64,000 nucleotides of DNA from Cichorium intybus (taxonomy: Eukaryota > Streptophyta > Magnoliopsida > Asterales > Asteraceae): NCBI GenBank assembly GCA_023525715.1, contig CM042012.1, positions 49,240,464 through 49,304,463 of the forward strand, read 5' to 3'. This document shows positions 12,352-22,904 of the stretch, piece after piece. Both the position numbers and the translations under genes were made by a program. Every line of letters begins with the position of its first letter. Within the stretch, counting starts at the first letter, position 1. The notes beneath the pieces are model-generated. The model saw only the letters and a program-made list of their open reading frames with translations, was not told the DNA's origin and ran no database searches.

Positions 12352-12829
12352 TTAGTGGCGAAGGGTTTTTCTCAAAAGGAAGGAATCGACTATCACGAGG
12401 TTTTCTCACCGGTCGTGAAGCACAAGTCAATTCGGGTTCTTTTGGTTATGGTTAGTGCGTTTAATCTAGAGCTTGAGCAGTTCGATGTCAAAACTGCATT
12501 TCTTCATGGAAGCTTGGAGGAGAAGATATATATGTCACAACCTGAGGGTTTTCCGGGTTCTAATAAGGATCATGTGTGTCTGTTGAAGAAATCTCTTTAT
12601 GGTTTGAAGCAGTCTCCTAGACAGTGGTACAAGAGATTTGATTCGTTTATGACTTCGCATGGCTACATTCGAAATCAGTTTGATAATTGTGTCTACTTGA
12701 AGCAGTTGTCCAATGGGTCCTTTGTTTATCTGTTGTTATATGTTGATGATATGATCATTGCAGCCAAGGAGATGGCTGAAATTAATAACTTGAAGAAGCT
12801 TTTGGCAAGTGAGTTTGAAATGAAGGATT
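12352..12829 (+). pseudogene. Copia-1 pol fragment B: reverse transcriptase core
   Basis: Open frame from before 12355 to the LARD-2 junction. It covers RT motifs KGFSQKEGIDYHEVFSPV, the LDVKTAFLHG-type block (FDVKTAFLHGSLEE), YGLKQSPRQWYKRF and the catalytic box YVDDM. It joins fragment A once Gypsy-1 is removed and fragment C once LARD-2 is removed. No stop is seen in this piece. Confidence 0.93.
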
Positions 12830-13110
12830 TGAAAGGTTTTCCGCAACCATGAACTAAATAACCTAAGTTCACATGCAACCTAGAAAAGATGTATGTTTTC
12901 TTACTTTGAACATGTAACTAATTCCTAAAGGCCAAACAAATATTAACTAAAAGAATAAATCAGAAAAAACTAACCTTTAGTTTTAATCTTGAAGCTAAGC
13001 AGCACAAGTGTCCTACCTCAAATGAGATCACACCCAGGGAGCCAGAAGAAGATCACGAAAATTCCAGAGAGAGAATAATAAAATGAGCACCAAATAATGA
13101 GGTCTAGGGG

Positions 13111-13126
13111 TCCCTATTTATAGGGA
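13111..13126 (-). promoter_or_regulatory. Putative LARD-2 LTR TATA box inside a palindrome
   Basis: Perfect 6-bp inverted repeat TCCCTA/TAGGGA with TTTA (TAAA on the - strand) between. The same sequence is at 19794-19809 in the other LTR. Confidence 0.55.
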
Positions 13127-13165
13127 AACAAGAAACCCTAGCAGTCAGCCATTTTTCGGATTATA

Positions 13166-13208
13166 CGTACGCTCGCCGCGGCCTATACATTGGCGCGCCG
13201 CGCGCCGC
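13166..13208. repeat. CpG-rich palindrome cluster in LARD-2 LTR
   Basis: ACGTACGCTCGCCGCGGC and GGCGCGCCGCGCGCCGC lie 40-90 bp upstream of the TATA box in element orientation. The other LTR copy is at 19848-19892. The flanking DNA is AT-rich. Confidence 0.8.
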
Positions 13209-13527
13209 AATTCAACTGTTGAATTTGTACGACTTTAATCCCTGACTTCCTGATTAATCTAATTAATGCCACAGAAATTAATCTAATTAATTCCTGATTA
13301 ATTATTAATCAATCAATATAGTTTCTAATTAATATATTATCACTTTAATATATTAACAAACCATATCTTTTATTTCTATTGATTTATTAATCCCATAATA
13401 AACCAACCTTTCTCTCTACCGAAATTTCTACCAAACCTCCAGCTATGAGGGCAACCCAAATGGACTTTGCTTCTATTAATTATGTAAATACAAATTATTA
13501 GTCATGGCTTAGACACCTAATCCAACA

Positions 13528-13541
13528 GTCTCCCACTTGGA
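13528..13541 (-). other. LARD-2 polypurine tract
   Basis: On the - strand CCAAGTGGGAGAC abuts the TGTTGG of the 3' LTR. The same tract occurs in LARD-1 at about 1209-1221. Confidence 0.8.
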
Positions 13542-14595
13542 TAAGTCTATGACTATAATTACCAATTTAACCTCTAATTAATCAGCAAACTGTAGCTTCC
13601 TAGAAACTGCTGCCGAACTCTGACCTAGTCAGTTCTGTCCATAGATAAGTGATCAGATGATCCTCCGTCCAACAAGATATTTTCAGACATGAGACATGGA
13701 TTGAGATCAATCTCTGTCTGACACACTGTTTCTCGATTTCCGATTTTGCTTATGACTTTTAGACTTCTAATTGAACGAATCAATTCAGTCCTGGCTGGCC
13801 AGCGCTTCAGTCAACTTCAAAATCATCGACTGGCCAACAGATATCTGTTTCCCGTCTGGGTCAAGGGACGAATAAGCTTCGACTAATATGTTATATCTTT
13901 TACCAGACAAATCACTCACAACAGCACGTTTTATAACACCGAGTTACCGATGCGTTTTCGTACTATCAATGAACAACCGCCTTGCAAATTATAACTCATA
14001 TCTCTCAACTTTAAGACCATCAGATATTATCGTCTCAACATTGCTCATGATATAATCCATAAAGCAATCCATTGAGCACGGGTTTATCCAATACTCAAAT
14101 CTCCATTTCCAAGTACTCATGAACGTTGCAGCAATCTTATTGCTATGTCTAACTCCTTAGACAATCTACAAACCAATTCATGACAGTCTTCCTTCATACT
14201 TACTCCCTAAGAGTATGAACGATTGTGGATATTTGAATAATCCAATTATTCAGGAAGTAAACATGCAAAAGTGAAACATAAAATCTGACTGGCAGCTACT
14301 CCTGGTTATTACCAAGTCTCCACGAGGTAATCACCAAGTCGGATTTATCATAACTATTATCGGTTTCTTATTCTCTTTTAAGCTTTCAATTCAAGCCTTT
14401 TATATCTATGTCTATGACCTTTTCACTCTTTCTATGTATCCAAGTGTCTAACACGTATACACTTTATTGCATATGATCCTATCGGATACTCTTCCGATGA
14501 TATCTCAATTTGTCATTTTGTCATTCTCTCTCACAACTCCATTCCGGTGATATGTACCCGTGACTGCCCATGGTTCTCGGGTCTTTAGTCTACAT

Positions 14596-14689
14596 GACTT
14601 CACCCTAAGACAATTTCGAGGTGTTATGATGTGCCGGTGAACCACACGCGCTCCATCAGAAACCAACGAAATTCTTTAACCATGAAGTC
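14596..14689. other. LARD-2 conserved-loop stem-loop, copy 1
   Basis: Stem blocks GACTTCA/TGAAGTC, AATTTCG/CGAAATT and TGATG/CATCA enclose the shared loop GTGCCGGTGAACCACACGCG plus CTC. One of four such structures. Confidence 0.65.
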
Positions 14690-15606
14690 CTACAGCACCA
14701 CGTTCTGGTGTAAACAATTACCGATTTGAAAACCCTTTCAAATCAATCACCCTAATCATTTCCCAATGATTTCTCACGTCTGTTCAAAAATCCATTCAGT
14801 ATTCTCAGTCAGGCAATATCTTGAATCCAACTTACAATGCTCTAAGCATTAAGTCATCAGGATATGTTCATAACACTTCTGATTTGTCCAAGAGACTCGA
14901 GGAACCTGATGTAATCTCATTCCAAGCCCTTTCGGAATCCTAAGATTACCAATAATCCTTGTGTCATGATTTCCGGAAACCATTTCCTTTCAGGGACTCT
15001 TTCTTATGCATCTTGAATCCCATCAAGATCATATTCTCAACGGCTAAGTCAATACTGTCAGTCTCATCTATCTGATAGATGTCTATGAACTACGTGAGCA
15101 TGCTGCACCTTCTTTGTTTCTTTCATGCCAATTCATTACACTTTGCAATGACAGGAAACTCCATTCCTGGGGTTATGCATCTTGAATCTCATCAAGATCA
15201 TATTGGCAGAATTCTGATCTATCTAATAGATGTTCACAACCACCTGAGTATGTTGTATCTCTTAAAGTCTTTCATAGCGAACCGTTTCTTAACACCAAGT
15301 CATTACACTTTGTAATGATAAGAGACGTTTCCTAGAACCAGTATGTAACCCACATACAATGATAGCAGATAACAACGATACTCCCAATGGCTTTGACACC
15401 GTTATATGACTCTTTCGGACTATTCACAAAATCCAGAACTTATGGCACATTTTGCGAAACCGAAATCCAAACCTTTCTGACATATTAAAGGAAATCTTTC
15501 AGGCTATTCACAAAATCCAAACCTTTTGGCCTATTTTGAGAATCTGAATATCCTTTCTTGCGAGATGCCCATGGGACGAATCCCGGGGCCATATACCTTT
15601 TGTAAT

Positions 15607-15679
15607 GGCATGCTCTATGTGAGTCCCTATTAGTGTGCCGGTAAACCACACACGCTCCACTAACGACTCACACTATGCC
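15607..15679. other. LARD-2 conserved-loop stem-loop, copy 2
   Basis: Stem blocks GGCAT/ATGCC, GTGAGTC/GACTCAC and TTAGTG/CACTAA enclose a loop containing GCCGGTAAACCACACACGCT. The stem bases differ from copies 1, 3 and 4 but still pair. Confidence 0.68.
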
Positions 15680-18468
15680 ACGCAGAATCCTCTCGGATTA
15701 CATCTTCTATTGAGAGTGCTTCTCTCAGAATCAGTTGCTTGACTCCAAGTGATGACTCATTCAACCAGATGTTCTGTAAGTACATTTCTATGTTCCCTTC
15801 TTTTGATGATTCAATTACTCCCACTGGTTCCTAGACCAGTTGCAAAGATCAATCAAACTGTCACATAGACTGTGTCTCGCGGTAAGGTTCTCTTATTTGA
15901 CAGCAACCGGGCTCACCAATGCTTCCAGCAGTCGGGTTACTTATCCGTACCATCTTTAGTGTTTTACCACTACCCGGTATATCACCCAAATCATAACTCC
16001 TTATGACAGTGACAATAACTACTGGTCAAGCGAAGAGAGGGTATGTCAGGTTTAATAGGAATCTAATTCCTGGTCAAGTCCCAGTGGTGACTAAAGGTTC
16101 TTTCACTTGGCTAAGCCCTGAACTCATTCAGAATTATTCTTACTCCCACTGTTTCCTTAGAACTTGAGTTCTTTCTAAAAGTACTATTCTTTCAAAGGAT
16201 AGCCGGAGTGGCCAATGAAACGACATTGCTGATTAGTTTCAGGCTTGTCATGAGATTCAGACGAATGCTACATGACCCTGGACTTTCTATGTACTAGTGG
16301 GATGATCTCAGCTTTACATTTTAGAAAGTGTCAACATAACGTATTTAGTCTAAGATGTGGTCGGAATATGGCTTCTGCGGTCTGACTGGTTGAATATTCA
16401 ATTCATTAAAATATTAGTCGGAAATGTATCCAGTGTATCTTATACACCGAGGATCAAAACTATTTCGATCAATGCTCCATCATCTTCCCTAAGACACATT
16501 ATAACCATTAGTGTTCTTGGAAGAGGATAAACTGTGAAACATTTTCTCAGTCTATGTTGTTAGTCAGGTTCTGTTGATCTTATGCTTCCTTTGAAATCTT
16601 TGAACACTTCAAGGTTCCAATCAATCGCTTATTCTGATAAACAAAGCCATATTTGTCAAACCATTTGGCAAATATCATGAAGCATAACTAATCGTGTTCT
16701 GTTCGAAGATTCGAGCAATACACGGTAACTTATGTGTCTGTTGCTCAAAATCTTAATACCTTTACAGTTCCATGTAAATTTATGACTTTGTTAATATTGT
16801 TCAAGACATGCAATCATCACCTGACTCCAAGTCAACTGATTCTAAAATCCTATCCATTGGATCTTTGGGCGATTCCTTTCTTGCCACAATTAATTTTATT
16901 AAGCACTCAATTCATCATGTGACTCTAAGTCAAATGGTTCCAAAGTCCTGTCCAACTGGACCTTTGGTTGAAGTGATTTTCATAAAATTCACTTTAACAA
17001 TCATAAGGAACACAATTTACAAATCCAATCCCATTTGATGTATCAACATTCAAGTTATTACCATTTACGTCATCAACACATTCACACAACATTTCGAGGA
17101 CAATTAAAACAATCATGTTTCAAAAAAAAATATTTCATTAAACCATAATTATCCTTAGAATAATGTACTATGCGAATCCATGTCGTATGTATCTATAAAC
17201 TAATAACAAGAACAAATATCTAGCTTAACTCAAAAACCGCACGAGCTCCAGATCCAATCCGAATATGCTCCTGTGCGACACCATCCCGCATCCTCCAGAG
17301 TTTGTGTATACAGAGCAAATGTGTGAAACACATCCTGTATCAAGGAAATGAGGATCAGGTGTTCTGAATTCTAAGATATTTATGAGTTTACCAAACGATT
17401 TGGCTTTGGAGCATTTTTCCAATCTTTCCGTGACTGTGTCCCACCTTGTGGATTCCCAGTTTGAAACATCGAATAATCGGTCCAAACGATCTGGATCATT
17501 TCTTGATGCACCTTAAAACTGGACTCAATCCTGAAGCAGCTGAATTAATGGAACTATGCTTCTCTATGAACGATTCATACAGAGTCGACATTGAATGCAC
17601 TTCCACGATTGTCTTATCCGGTTACCCTTTCTGTTCATCTGGATGAACAGATCAGCGAGTTGAGCTAGTGCTTAACTCCCGATCCCAAAGGGAAACCAGT
17701 TTTATACTGTTCGCCTATGTATCCCTCAATCTCAGGAACACGCAAACTGGTGCTACTTCATTCTAGCTTGCAACTTCAAGCTCTTTGAAGATCCTAGTTC
17801 GTTCCCTTTATTCAACCAGTTCACAGAACCTTTCCTGAACTAGCTGTGCTAACTTATCAGACCCTAGGAATTCTAAATCCCTACGGAACTCGGGGTTAAT
17901 GATCAATAGCATAAGGCAACGAACTTCCTTAGACTCAATAGTCAAGGAGTCATGCTCATCACAATCTGCTGTGTGATGCCATGTTTGGGAGCGGACACTC
18001 AGTTTGATATGGTTCGCCAGCAAAACTAAGAACTATTCTCTAATTGCAAAACCATATCATATAGTCAAGGCCAGTCAGCCTTACCATATTTAACAGGTGC
18101 TTTCTGAAGCTCTCAGAATTGGGTGAAGGAGGGGAAGGAGGATAATGACACTTTCTTCAGACATATATAAAATTTGAATTTATTCGTGTAATTCATCCTT
18201 TTAAATAATTACCCAATATACATTATTTAACAAGGCTAGGATCCAAAATACCCCAACTATGCTGTGAAGAGGGATGTCGTAGTCACAACACAGTGGTCAT
18301 TAAGGTAGATAACTTTTATCAATTTCAGTCTTATGAAATTCCTAGATCTGTGAGATTCATTGAACTGTTCAATGGCATGTTTAATCTCGGATATACCCCA
18401 CCGTTTGTGACTGGGATGCCGAGGATCACAAACCGGGTGTGAATAACCATGCAAATTAGCTTGGTACT

Positions 18469-18543
18469 CTCGGGGTCCATTATCATCTCAAATTGATGTG
18501 CCGGCTAACCACACACGCTCCATCAACAATGATAACACCCGAG
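18469..18543. other. LARD-2 conserved-loop stem-loop, copy 3
   Basis: Stem blocks CTCGGG/CCCGAG, TTATCAT/ATGATAA and TTGATG/CATCAA enclose a loop containing GCCGGCTAACCACACACGCT. It lies five bases from copy 4. Confidence 0.68.
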
Positions 18544-18548
18544 AAACC

Positions 18549-18626
18549 CATTGCCACTCTTTATGAACCCCCATTGGTGTTCCGGTAACCCACACACGCT
18601 CCACCAACGTTTCATAAAGTGCAATG
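18549..18626. other. LARD-2 conserved-loop stem-loop, copy 4
   Basis: Stem blocks CATTGC/GCAATG, TTTATGAA/TTCATAAA and TTGGTG/CACCAA enclose a loop containing TCCGGTAACCCACACACGCT. TTGGTG/CACCAA versus TTGATG/CATCAA in copy 3 is a paired change. Confidence 0.68.
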
Positions 18627-19499
18627 TGCAATTTCATGGGTTAGCATCAAATTCACATTTTTTCTAAAGTAACTAGATTGGGAATTTTTGTACGGGTTCT
18701 AGTACTTTGATCATTATACTTTTAATGATTAAGCGGTCCTATCAAAATTGTTCGGCTAACGACCCTCCACTGATCAGGCAAGCGGTGGGTGAGAGTGAAC
18801 ACCCATTAGACCGCCATTTTATAGGCAGTCTCCTTATACCCACTTTATAGACCAGCTTCGTGAATGAGGCCTACTAATGATTTGACTAACCAATTTATCT
18901 TATACATATAGTATTAACCTTTAATAATATATATAAGATGTATTTTAAATCTTTTAAAATATTCCTGGTTTATCTTTTAATTTCCTGAAATTTAACTATT
19001 AAATTTCAAATTAAATTAAACCTTTAATTTGATTTAATTTATCTTTTAATTAAACTATTAATTAAATTAATTAAATCTAGATATTTTAAACCTTTTAAAA
19101 TATTTTAGGATTTATCCTTTAATTTTCGAAATTTTAACCATTAAATCAAAATTAAATTAAATCCCTTGAATTATCTTTTAATTAAACAATTAATTAAATT
19201 AATTCAAATGTAGATAGGTTTTTCCAAATTAATCAAATCAATTTAAACCTATCTTAAACCCCTAATTATCGAATTCAAACAAGCTGGGTTTAAGGTTATC
19301 CATTTAATTAACCAATTAAAGTTACCAAAAATAGAAAACCTCCTAAAACCCTAACCAGGAAAATCAAAAAAGAAGGGGGGAGGGGCTAGGGTTTCAAAAA
19401 CCCTAAACCCCAAAATCAAAATCAGGCCCAAAAGATTTATAAACAATAAACCCTAATTAGGAAAGCTATTACAGTCATTCAATAAGAAAACAACCAAAT

Positions 19500-19511
19500 G
19501 CTCTGATACCA
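19500..19511 (-). other. LARD-2 primer binding site (tRNA-iMet)
   Basis: On the - strand TGGTATCAGAGC follows the 5' LTR after one or two bases; an exact match to the usual plant initiator-Met primer site. Confidence 0.92.
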
Positions 19512-19512
19512 C

Positions 19513-20210
19513 TGAAATGTTTTCCGCAACCATGAACTAAATAACCTAAGTTCACATGCAACCTAGAAAAGATCTATGTTTTCTTACTTTGAACATGTAA
19601 CTAATTCCTAAAGGCCAAACAAAAATTAACTAAAACAATAAATCAGAAAAAACTAACCTTTAGTTTTAATCTTGAAGCTAAGCTGCACAAGTGTCCTGCC
19701 TCAAATGAGATCACACCCAGGGAGCCAGAGGAAGATCACGAAACTTCCAGAGAGAGAATAATAAAATAAGCACCAAATAATGAGGTCTAGGGGTCCCTAT
19801 TTATAGGGAAACAAGAAACCCTAGCCGTCAGCCATTTTCCGGATTATACGTACGCGCGCCGCGGCCTATACATTGGCGCGCCGCGCGCCGCAATTCAACT
19901 ATTGAATTTGTACGACTTTAATCCCTGACTTCCTGATTAATCTAATTAATGACACAGAAATTAATCTAATTAATTCCTGATTAATTATTAATCAATCAAT
20001 ATAGTTTCTAATTAATATATTATCACTTTAATATATTAACAAACCATATCTTTTATTTCTATTGATTTATTAATCCCATAATAAACCAACCTTTCTCTCT
20101 ACCGAACTTTCTACCAAACCTCCAGCTATGAGGGCAACCCAAATGGACTTTGCTTCTATTAATTATGTAAATACAAATTATTAGTCATGGCTTAGACACC
20201 TAATCCAACA
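19513..20210 (-). repeat. LARD-2 LTR (5' LTR, element on - strand)
   Basis: 698 bp, the same length as the other LTR. It holds the palindromic TATA box (19794-19809) and the CpG cluster (19848-19892). Confidence 0.92.
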
Positions 20211-20215
20211 GGATT

Positions 20216-21093
20216 TGGGTGCAGCAAAGAAGATATTGGGGATGGAGATTCAGAGAGACAGGAAAGCGGGGTTGTTATATGTTTCTCAGCAGAAATATAT
20301 TGAGAAAGTTTTGCAATCTTTCGGTATGGATCAGTCAAAACCAGTTGGAACTCCTTTGGCAGCGCATTTTAAATTAAACAGAAGTACTATACCAACTACG
20401 GATGAGGAAAAAGACTATATGAGTAGAGTTCCGTACTCAAGTGTAGTTGGAAGCCTTATGTATGCTATGGTCTGCACTAGACCTGATTTAGCACATGCAG
20501 TTAGTATGGTTAGTAGGTTTATGAGTAATCCTGGGAAAGCTCACTGGGAAGCGGTCAAGTGGATCCTGCGATACTTGAAGCGGACTAAGGATGTTTGTTT
20601 GGTTTATTGTGGTAATACTCATAGTAACTTGGTGGGATATGCAGACTCAGACTATGGTGGCGACTTGGTGAAAAGGAGATCGCTCACGTGTTATATTTTC
20701 ACTTTGTTTGGATATGCAGTCAGTTGGAAGTCAACTTTACAATCTATAGTTGCCTTGTCTACAACTGAAGCGGAATACATGTCAATGACTGAAGGTATAA
20801 AGGAGTGTATCTGGCTACATGGTTTGGTGGAGAGTCTAGGATTGAAGGTGGAAAAGCCTGTCTTGAACTGTGATAGTGAAAGCGCTTTATGTCTAGCAAG
20901 GAATCCGGTTTATCATGAAAAGACAAAGCATATTGATATCCAGTTAAATTTCATTCGTGACATAGTTGGAGAAGATAAGTTCTCAATCTTGAAGATCGAT
21001 ACCAAGGTGAATCCGGCAGATATGTTGACAAAGTCGTTACCCAAGGAGAAGTTCGAGCTATGCTTGAACTTGGTTGATGTTTGCAGGAGGTAA
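20216..21093 (+). pseudogene. Copia-1 pol fragment C: RT C-terminus and RNase H
   Basis: Open frame of about 292 codons ending at 21093, cut at its start by LARD-2. It begins GAAKKILGMEIQRD, passes the RT thumb (VGSLMYAMVCTRPDLAHAV), then RNase H (YADSDYGGD, ALSTTEAEYMSM, CDSESALCLARNP) and the usual Copia end (HIDIQLNFIRD, NPADMLTKSLP). It is intact on its own but separated from its start by 7.4 kb. Confidence 0.93.
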
Positions 21094-21188
21094 GTCCCTA
21101 CGGGGCAAGCTGGCAGGAGACGAGAGGAAGTTTTTTGGTTTCTTGAGTGAGGCGGAGCTATGTTGAATTCGCAATTCAAGGTGGAGAT

Positions 21189-21564
21189 TGTTAAATAGTG
21201 AATTGGGAATTAAAACCCGTATGAATTGTAAACACGCGCGTGGGCCGTGAACTGCTAGGGTACGGCTAGGGTTTCTTGTAAAGCCTATAAATATAAAGGC
21301 TGGTCATTAGGGTTTAGGGCTGTCGATGTAAAAGTCAGAAGTCATTAGTCAGAGGAGGCCGATTTACTAGCAATCTAGGTACGCTCTGTAACACATGTAT
21401 TTAGCTTTGGAATAAAGAATACTCTCTCCTGCCCGTGGACGTAGTTCATCTTAGACCGAACCACGTAAATCTCTGTGTCGATACTTTGTGTTTATATTTC
21501 CGAATTTATATTCTCGTTATTATTCCTGGGCAATAGGCTATAGATTTAGGTCTATTTCCTAACA
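21189..21564 (+). repeat. Copia-1 3' LTR (376 bp) with polypurine tract
   Basis: It starts TGTTAAATAG after AAGGTGGAGAT (21178-21188) and ends TTTCCTAACA. TATAAATA lies at 21286-21293 between AGCC and GGCT. Versus the 407-bp LTRs at 49787 and 59919, about 28 bp of CpG-rich sequence are missing near 21238. Confidence 0.9.
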
Positions 21565-22124
21565 GTAAATATACTATAAATATCTAAAAGAACCATTTAA
21601 AACAACGGTTAAATCAAATCGCGATATAAAATGTCAATGTTGTTATGTTTTACATTATTTTTGTTATCCTATGCGCTACTTATATGTTTGAGGTCAAATC
21701 TAAACCAAACTCGATTATCAAGACTGTTGGTATCTGTGAGATTTATTAATAATTTTTAAGTTTTGAGTGTATGAGCTCGGATATTTTGGGAGCAGATCTG
21801 GAGGACGGGAAGGGGCATTGGGCGAGGTGAGATAGGGTGTTTGCGGCTCGGGGGAAGGCGGGTTGGGAGTGGGAAACTTGTTCTCCTCCAATCGAGCTAT
21901 GTTGTTTAAGTGGAGGTGACAGTTCTTCCAATGTTCAGACTTGTTATGTGTTAGGGTTATTCGGGCTTTGTATGGCACTAATATTACACGTGCTTTTATA
22001 TCTCCTTCAGTTTCTTGTTAGGGTTATTAGGGCTTTGTATGACACTAATAGTATAGGTGCTTTTATATCTCCTTCAGTTTCTTGTAAGAGGGATTGTGGT
22101 CTTGATTTACAGGAGCTTTATCCA
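21565..22124. other. Spacer with a 67-bp tandem duplication
   Basis: No gene recognised. A 67-bp unit at 21954-22020 is repeated at 22021-22087 with about six differences. The sequence leads into the LINE relic, so part of it may belong to that element. Confidence 0.6.
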
Positions 22125-22735
22125 ATTCGGGTGGGTAACAAGGCTCTTGCAGATTTTTAGAAGGACATGTGGGTTGGTGGACAATCTCTTTCTTCTTCCT
22201 TCCATTGGATTCATGTTTTGGATCGTCATAAGGAGTTGTCATTTAGATATCACTTTGTTGTGGGTTGGTCGGTTGAGTCCTTTAGGCATGCTCCATGGGG
22301 AGGCGTTGAGCAAGTTTAGTGAGACATATTTTTGGCCTTATTGCAGGGTGCTTACCTAGAGGATCGGTCAGATAGACTGTGTTGGTTGTTGGATATTTCA
22401 AATTGCTACTTGGTTACTTTAGCGAGGTTTTTTTGGACAATAGGTCGTTGGTTGGTGGGGTGTCCCAACTAGATGGAATAATTGGGTTCCCATCAAGTTG
22501 AAAATCATCATCTGGTGTATTAGTCATGAATGCATTACTACTAAGGAAATACTCTAGGATAGATGTATTGTTTTGGAGTCAATTAATTGCTCTAGTTGCT
22601 TGGTTCATGTTGTGAGAGTTATACATGTCTTTGCTTGATGTCCGTCTTTGATGGCCTATAGGATTTCAGTCCACTCACTTATTTCTTTAACAAATAGAGT
22701 TTCTTTCACAGCTGGGCAAACAAAAGATGTTTGAT
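22125..22735 (+). pseudogene. L1-type LINE relic: end of RT ORF with zf-RVT region
   Basis: Broken frames read in the order seen at the C-terminus of plant L1 reverse transcriptases: DMWVGGQSLSSSFHWIHVLD, APWGGVEQ, DRLCWLLD, then the zf-RVT-like block WNNWVPIKLKIIIWC, DRCIVLESINCSSC and VIHVFA-CP, with stops between. The block structure (W..VPIK...W, LES.NC..C, H.F..CP) is the basis for the call. No 5' part, poly-A tail or target duplication was found. Confidence 0.62.
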
Positions 22736-22904
22736 GCGATAGTGATGACTTCGTTTTCGGCTTTTTGGAACTTTCAAAATTCTATTCTTTTCAGAACAGC
22801 TCCTCCTAATAAGTCTTTTACTTTTTATGATGTCGTGGATAGGGTTTTTTATCTCTAACATATGTAAGAAAGATAGGTTGAATTGGGATTGGTGGCTACA
22901 AAAC

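Larger units (their letters stand above)
12830..13527 (-). repeat. LARD-2 LTR (3' LTR, element on - strand)
   Basis: 698 bp, ending CCTAATCCAACA on the + strand. The - strand TATAAATA (13115-13122) is embedded in TCCCTA/TAGGGA (13111-13126). A CpG-rich cluster lies at 13166-13208, upstream of that TATA box in element orientation. Confidence 0.92.
13542..19499 (-). other. LARD-2 interior: non-coding, hairpin-rich
   Basis: Only small unconvincing frames. Perfect short inverted repeats are frequent from about 14130 to 16450: AGCAAT/ATTGCT (14130-14144), GTCTAA/TTAGAC (14147-14162), TTCATACT/AGTATGAA (14193-14219), TGAATAAT/ATTATTCA (14234-14252), ATCGGA/TCCGAT (14481-14498), GATTTGAAA/TTTCAAATC (14723-14744), AATCATT/AATGATT (14754-14771), AATGCT/AGCATT (14836-14850), CATCTATC/GATAGATG (15065-15081), AGGAAT/ATTCCT (16057-16071), AGAACT/AGTTCT (16159-16172) and GTGTAT/ATACAC (16433-16447). 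Two diverged tandem units occupy about 15003-15325. Known LARD interiors are reported as conserved non-coding RNA; that this one is structured RNA is inference. Confidence 0.6.
12830..20210 (-). mobile_element. LARD-2: 7.4-kb non-coding LTR element (large retrotransposon derivative)
   Basis: Target duplication GGATT (12825-12829 and 20211-20215). Ends are TG...CA and two 698-bp LTRs differ at roughly a dozen to fifteen sites. On the - strand the primer site TGGTATCAGAGC follows the right LTR and the polypurine tract AAGTGGGAGAC precedes the left LTR, so the element runs right to left. The 6-kb interior has no reading frame resembling gag or pol. It must be mobilised by another element's proteins. 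The interior is rich in hairpins. Confidence 0.92.
2131..21564 (+). mobile_element. Copia-1: TNT1/Tork-like Copia retrotransposon, 5'-truncated by window, with nested insertions
   Basis: Three pol segments (2131-3716, 12352-12829, 20216-21093) read in order into integrase, reverse transcriptase and RNase H, followed by a polypurine tract and a 3' LTR (21189-21564). They match the - strand copy at 49787-60325 segment by segment, which fixes the insertion points. Gypsy-1 is flanked by CACGG (3712-3716, 12347-12351) and LARD-2 by GGATT (12825-12829, 20211-20215). LARD-1 occupies the upstream side. Frameshifts make it non-functional. Confidence 0.9.

Noticed and set aside
14596..18626. Hammerhead ribozymes (as in retrozymes) to explain the LARD-2 stem-loops
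   Set aside because: I looked for the CTGATGA and GAAA core motifs around the structures and did not see them in the right arrangement.
18469..18626. tRNA genes to explain the paired stem-loops
   Set aside because: No A or B box and no cloverleaf; single long stems instead.
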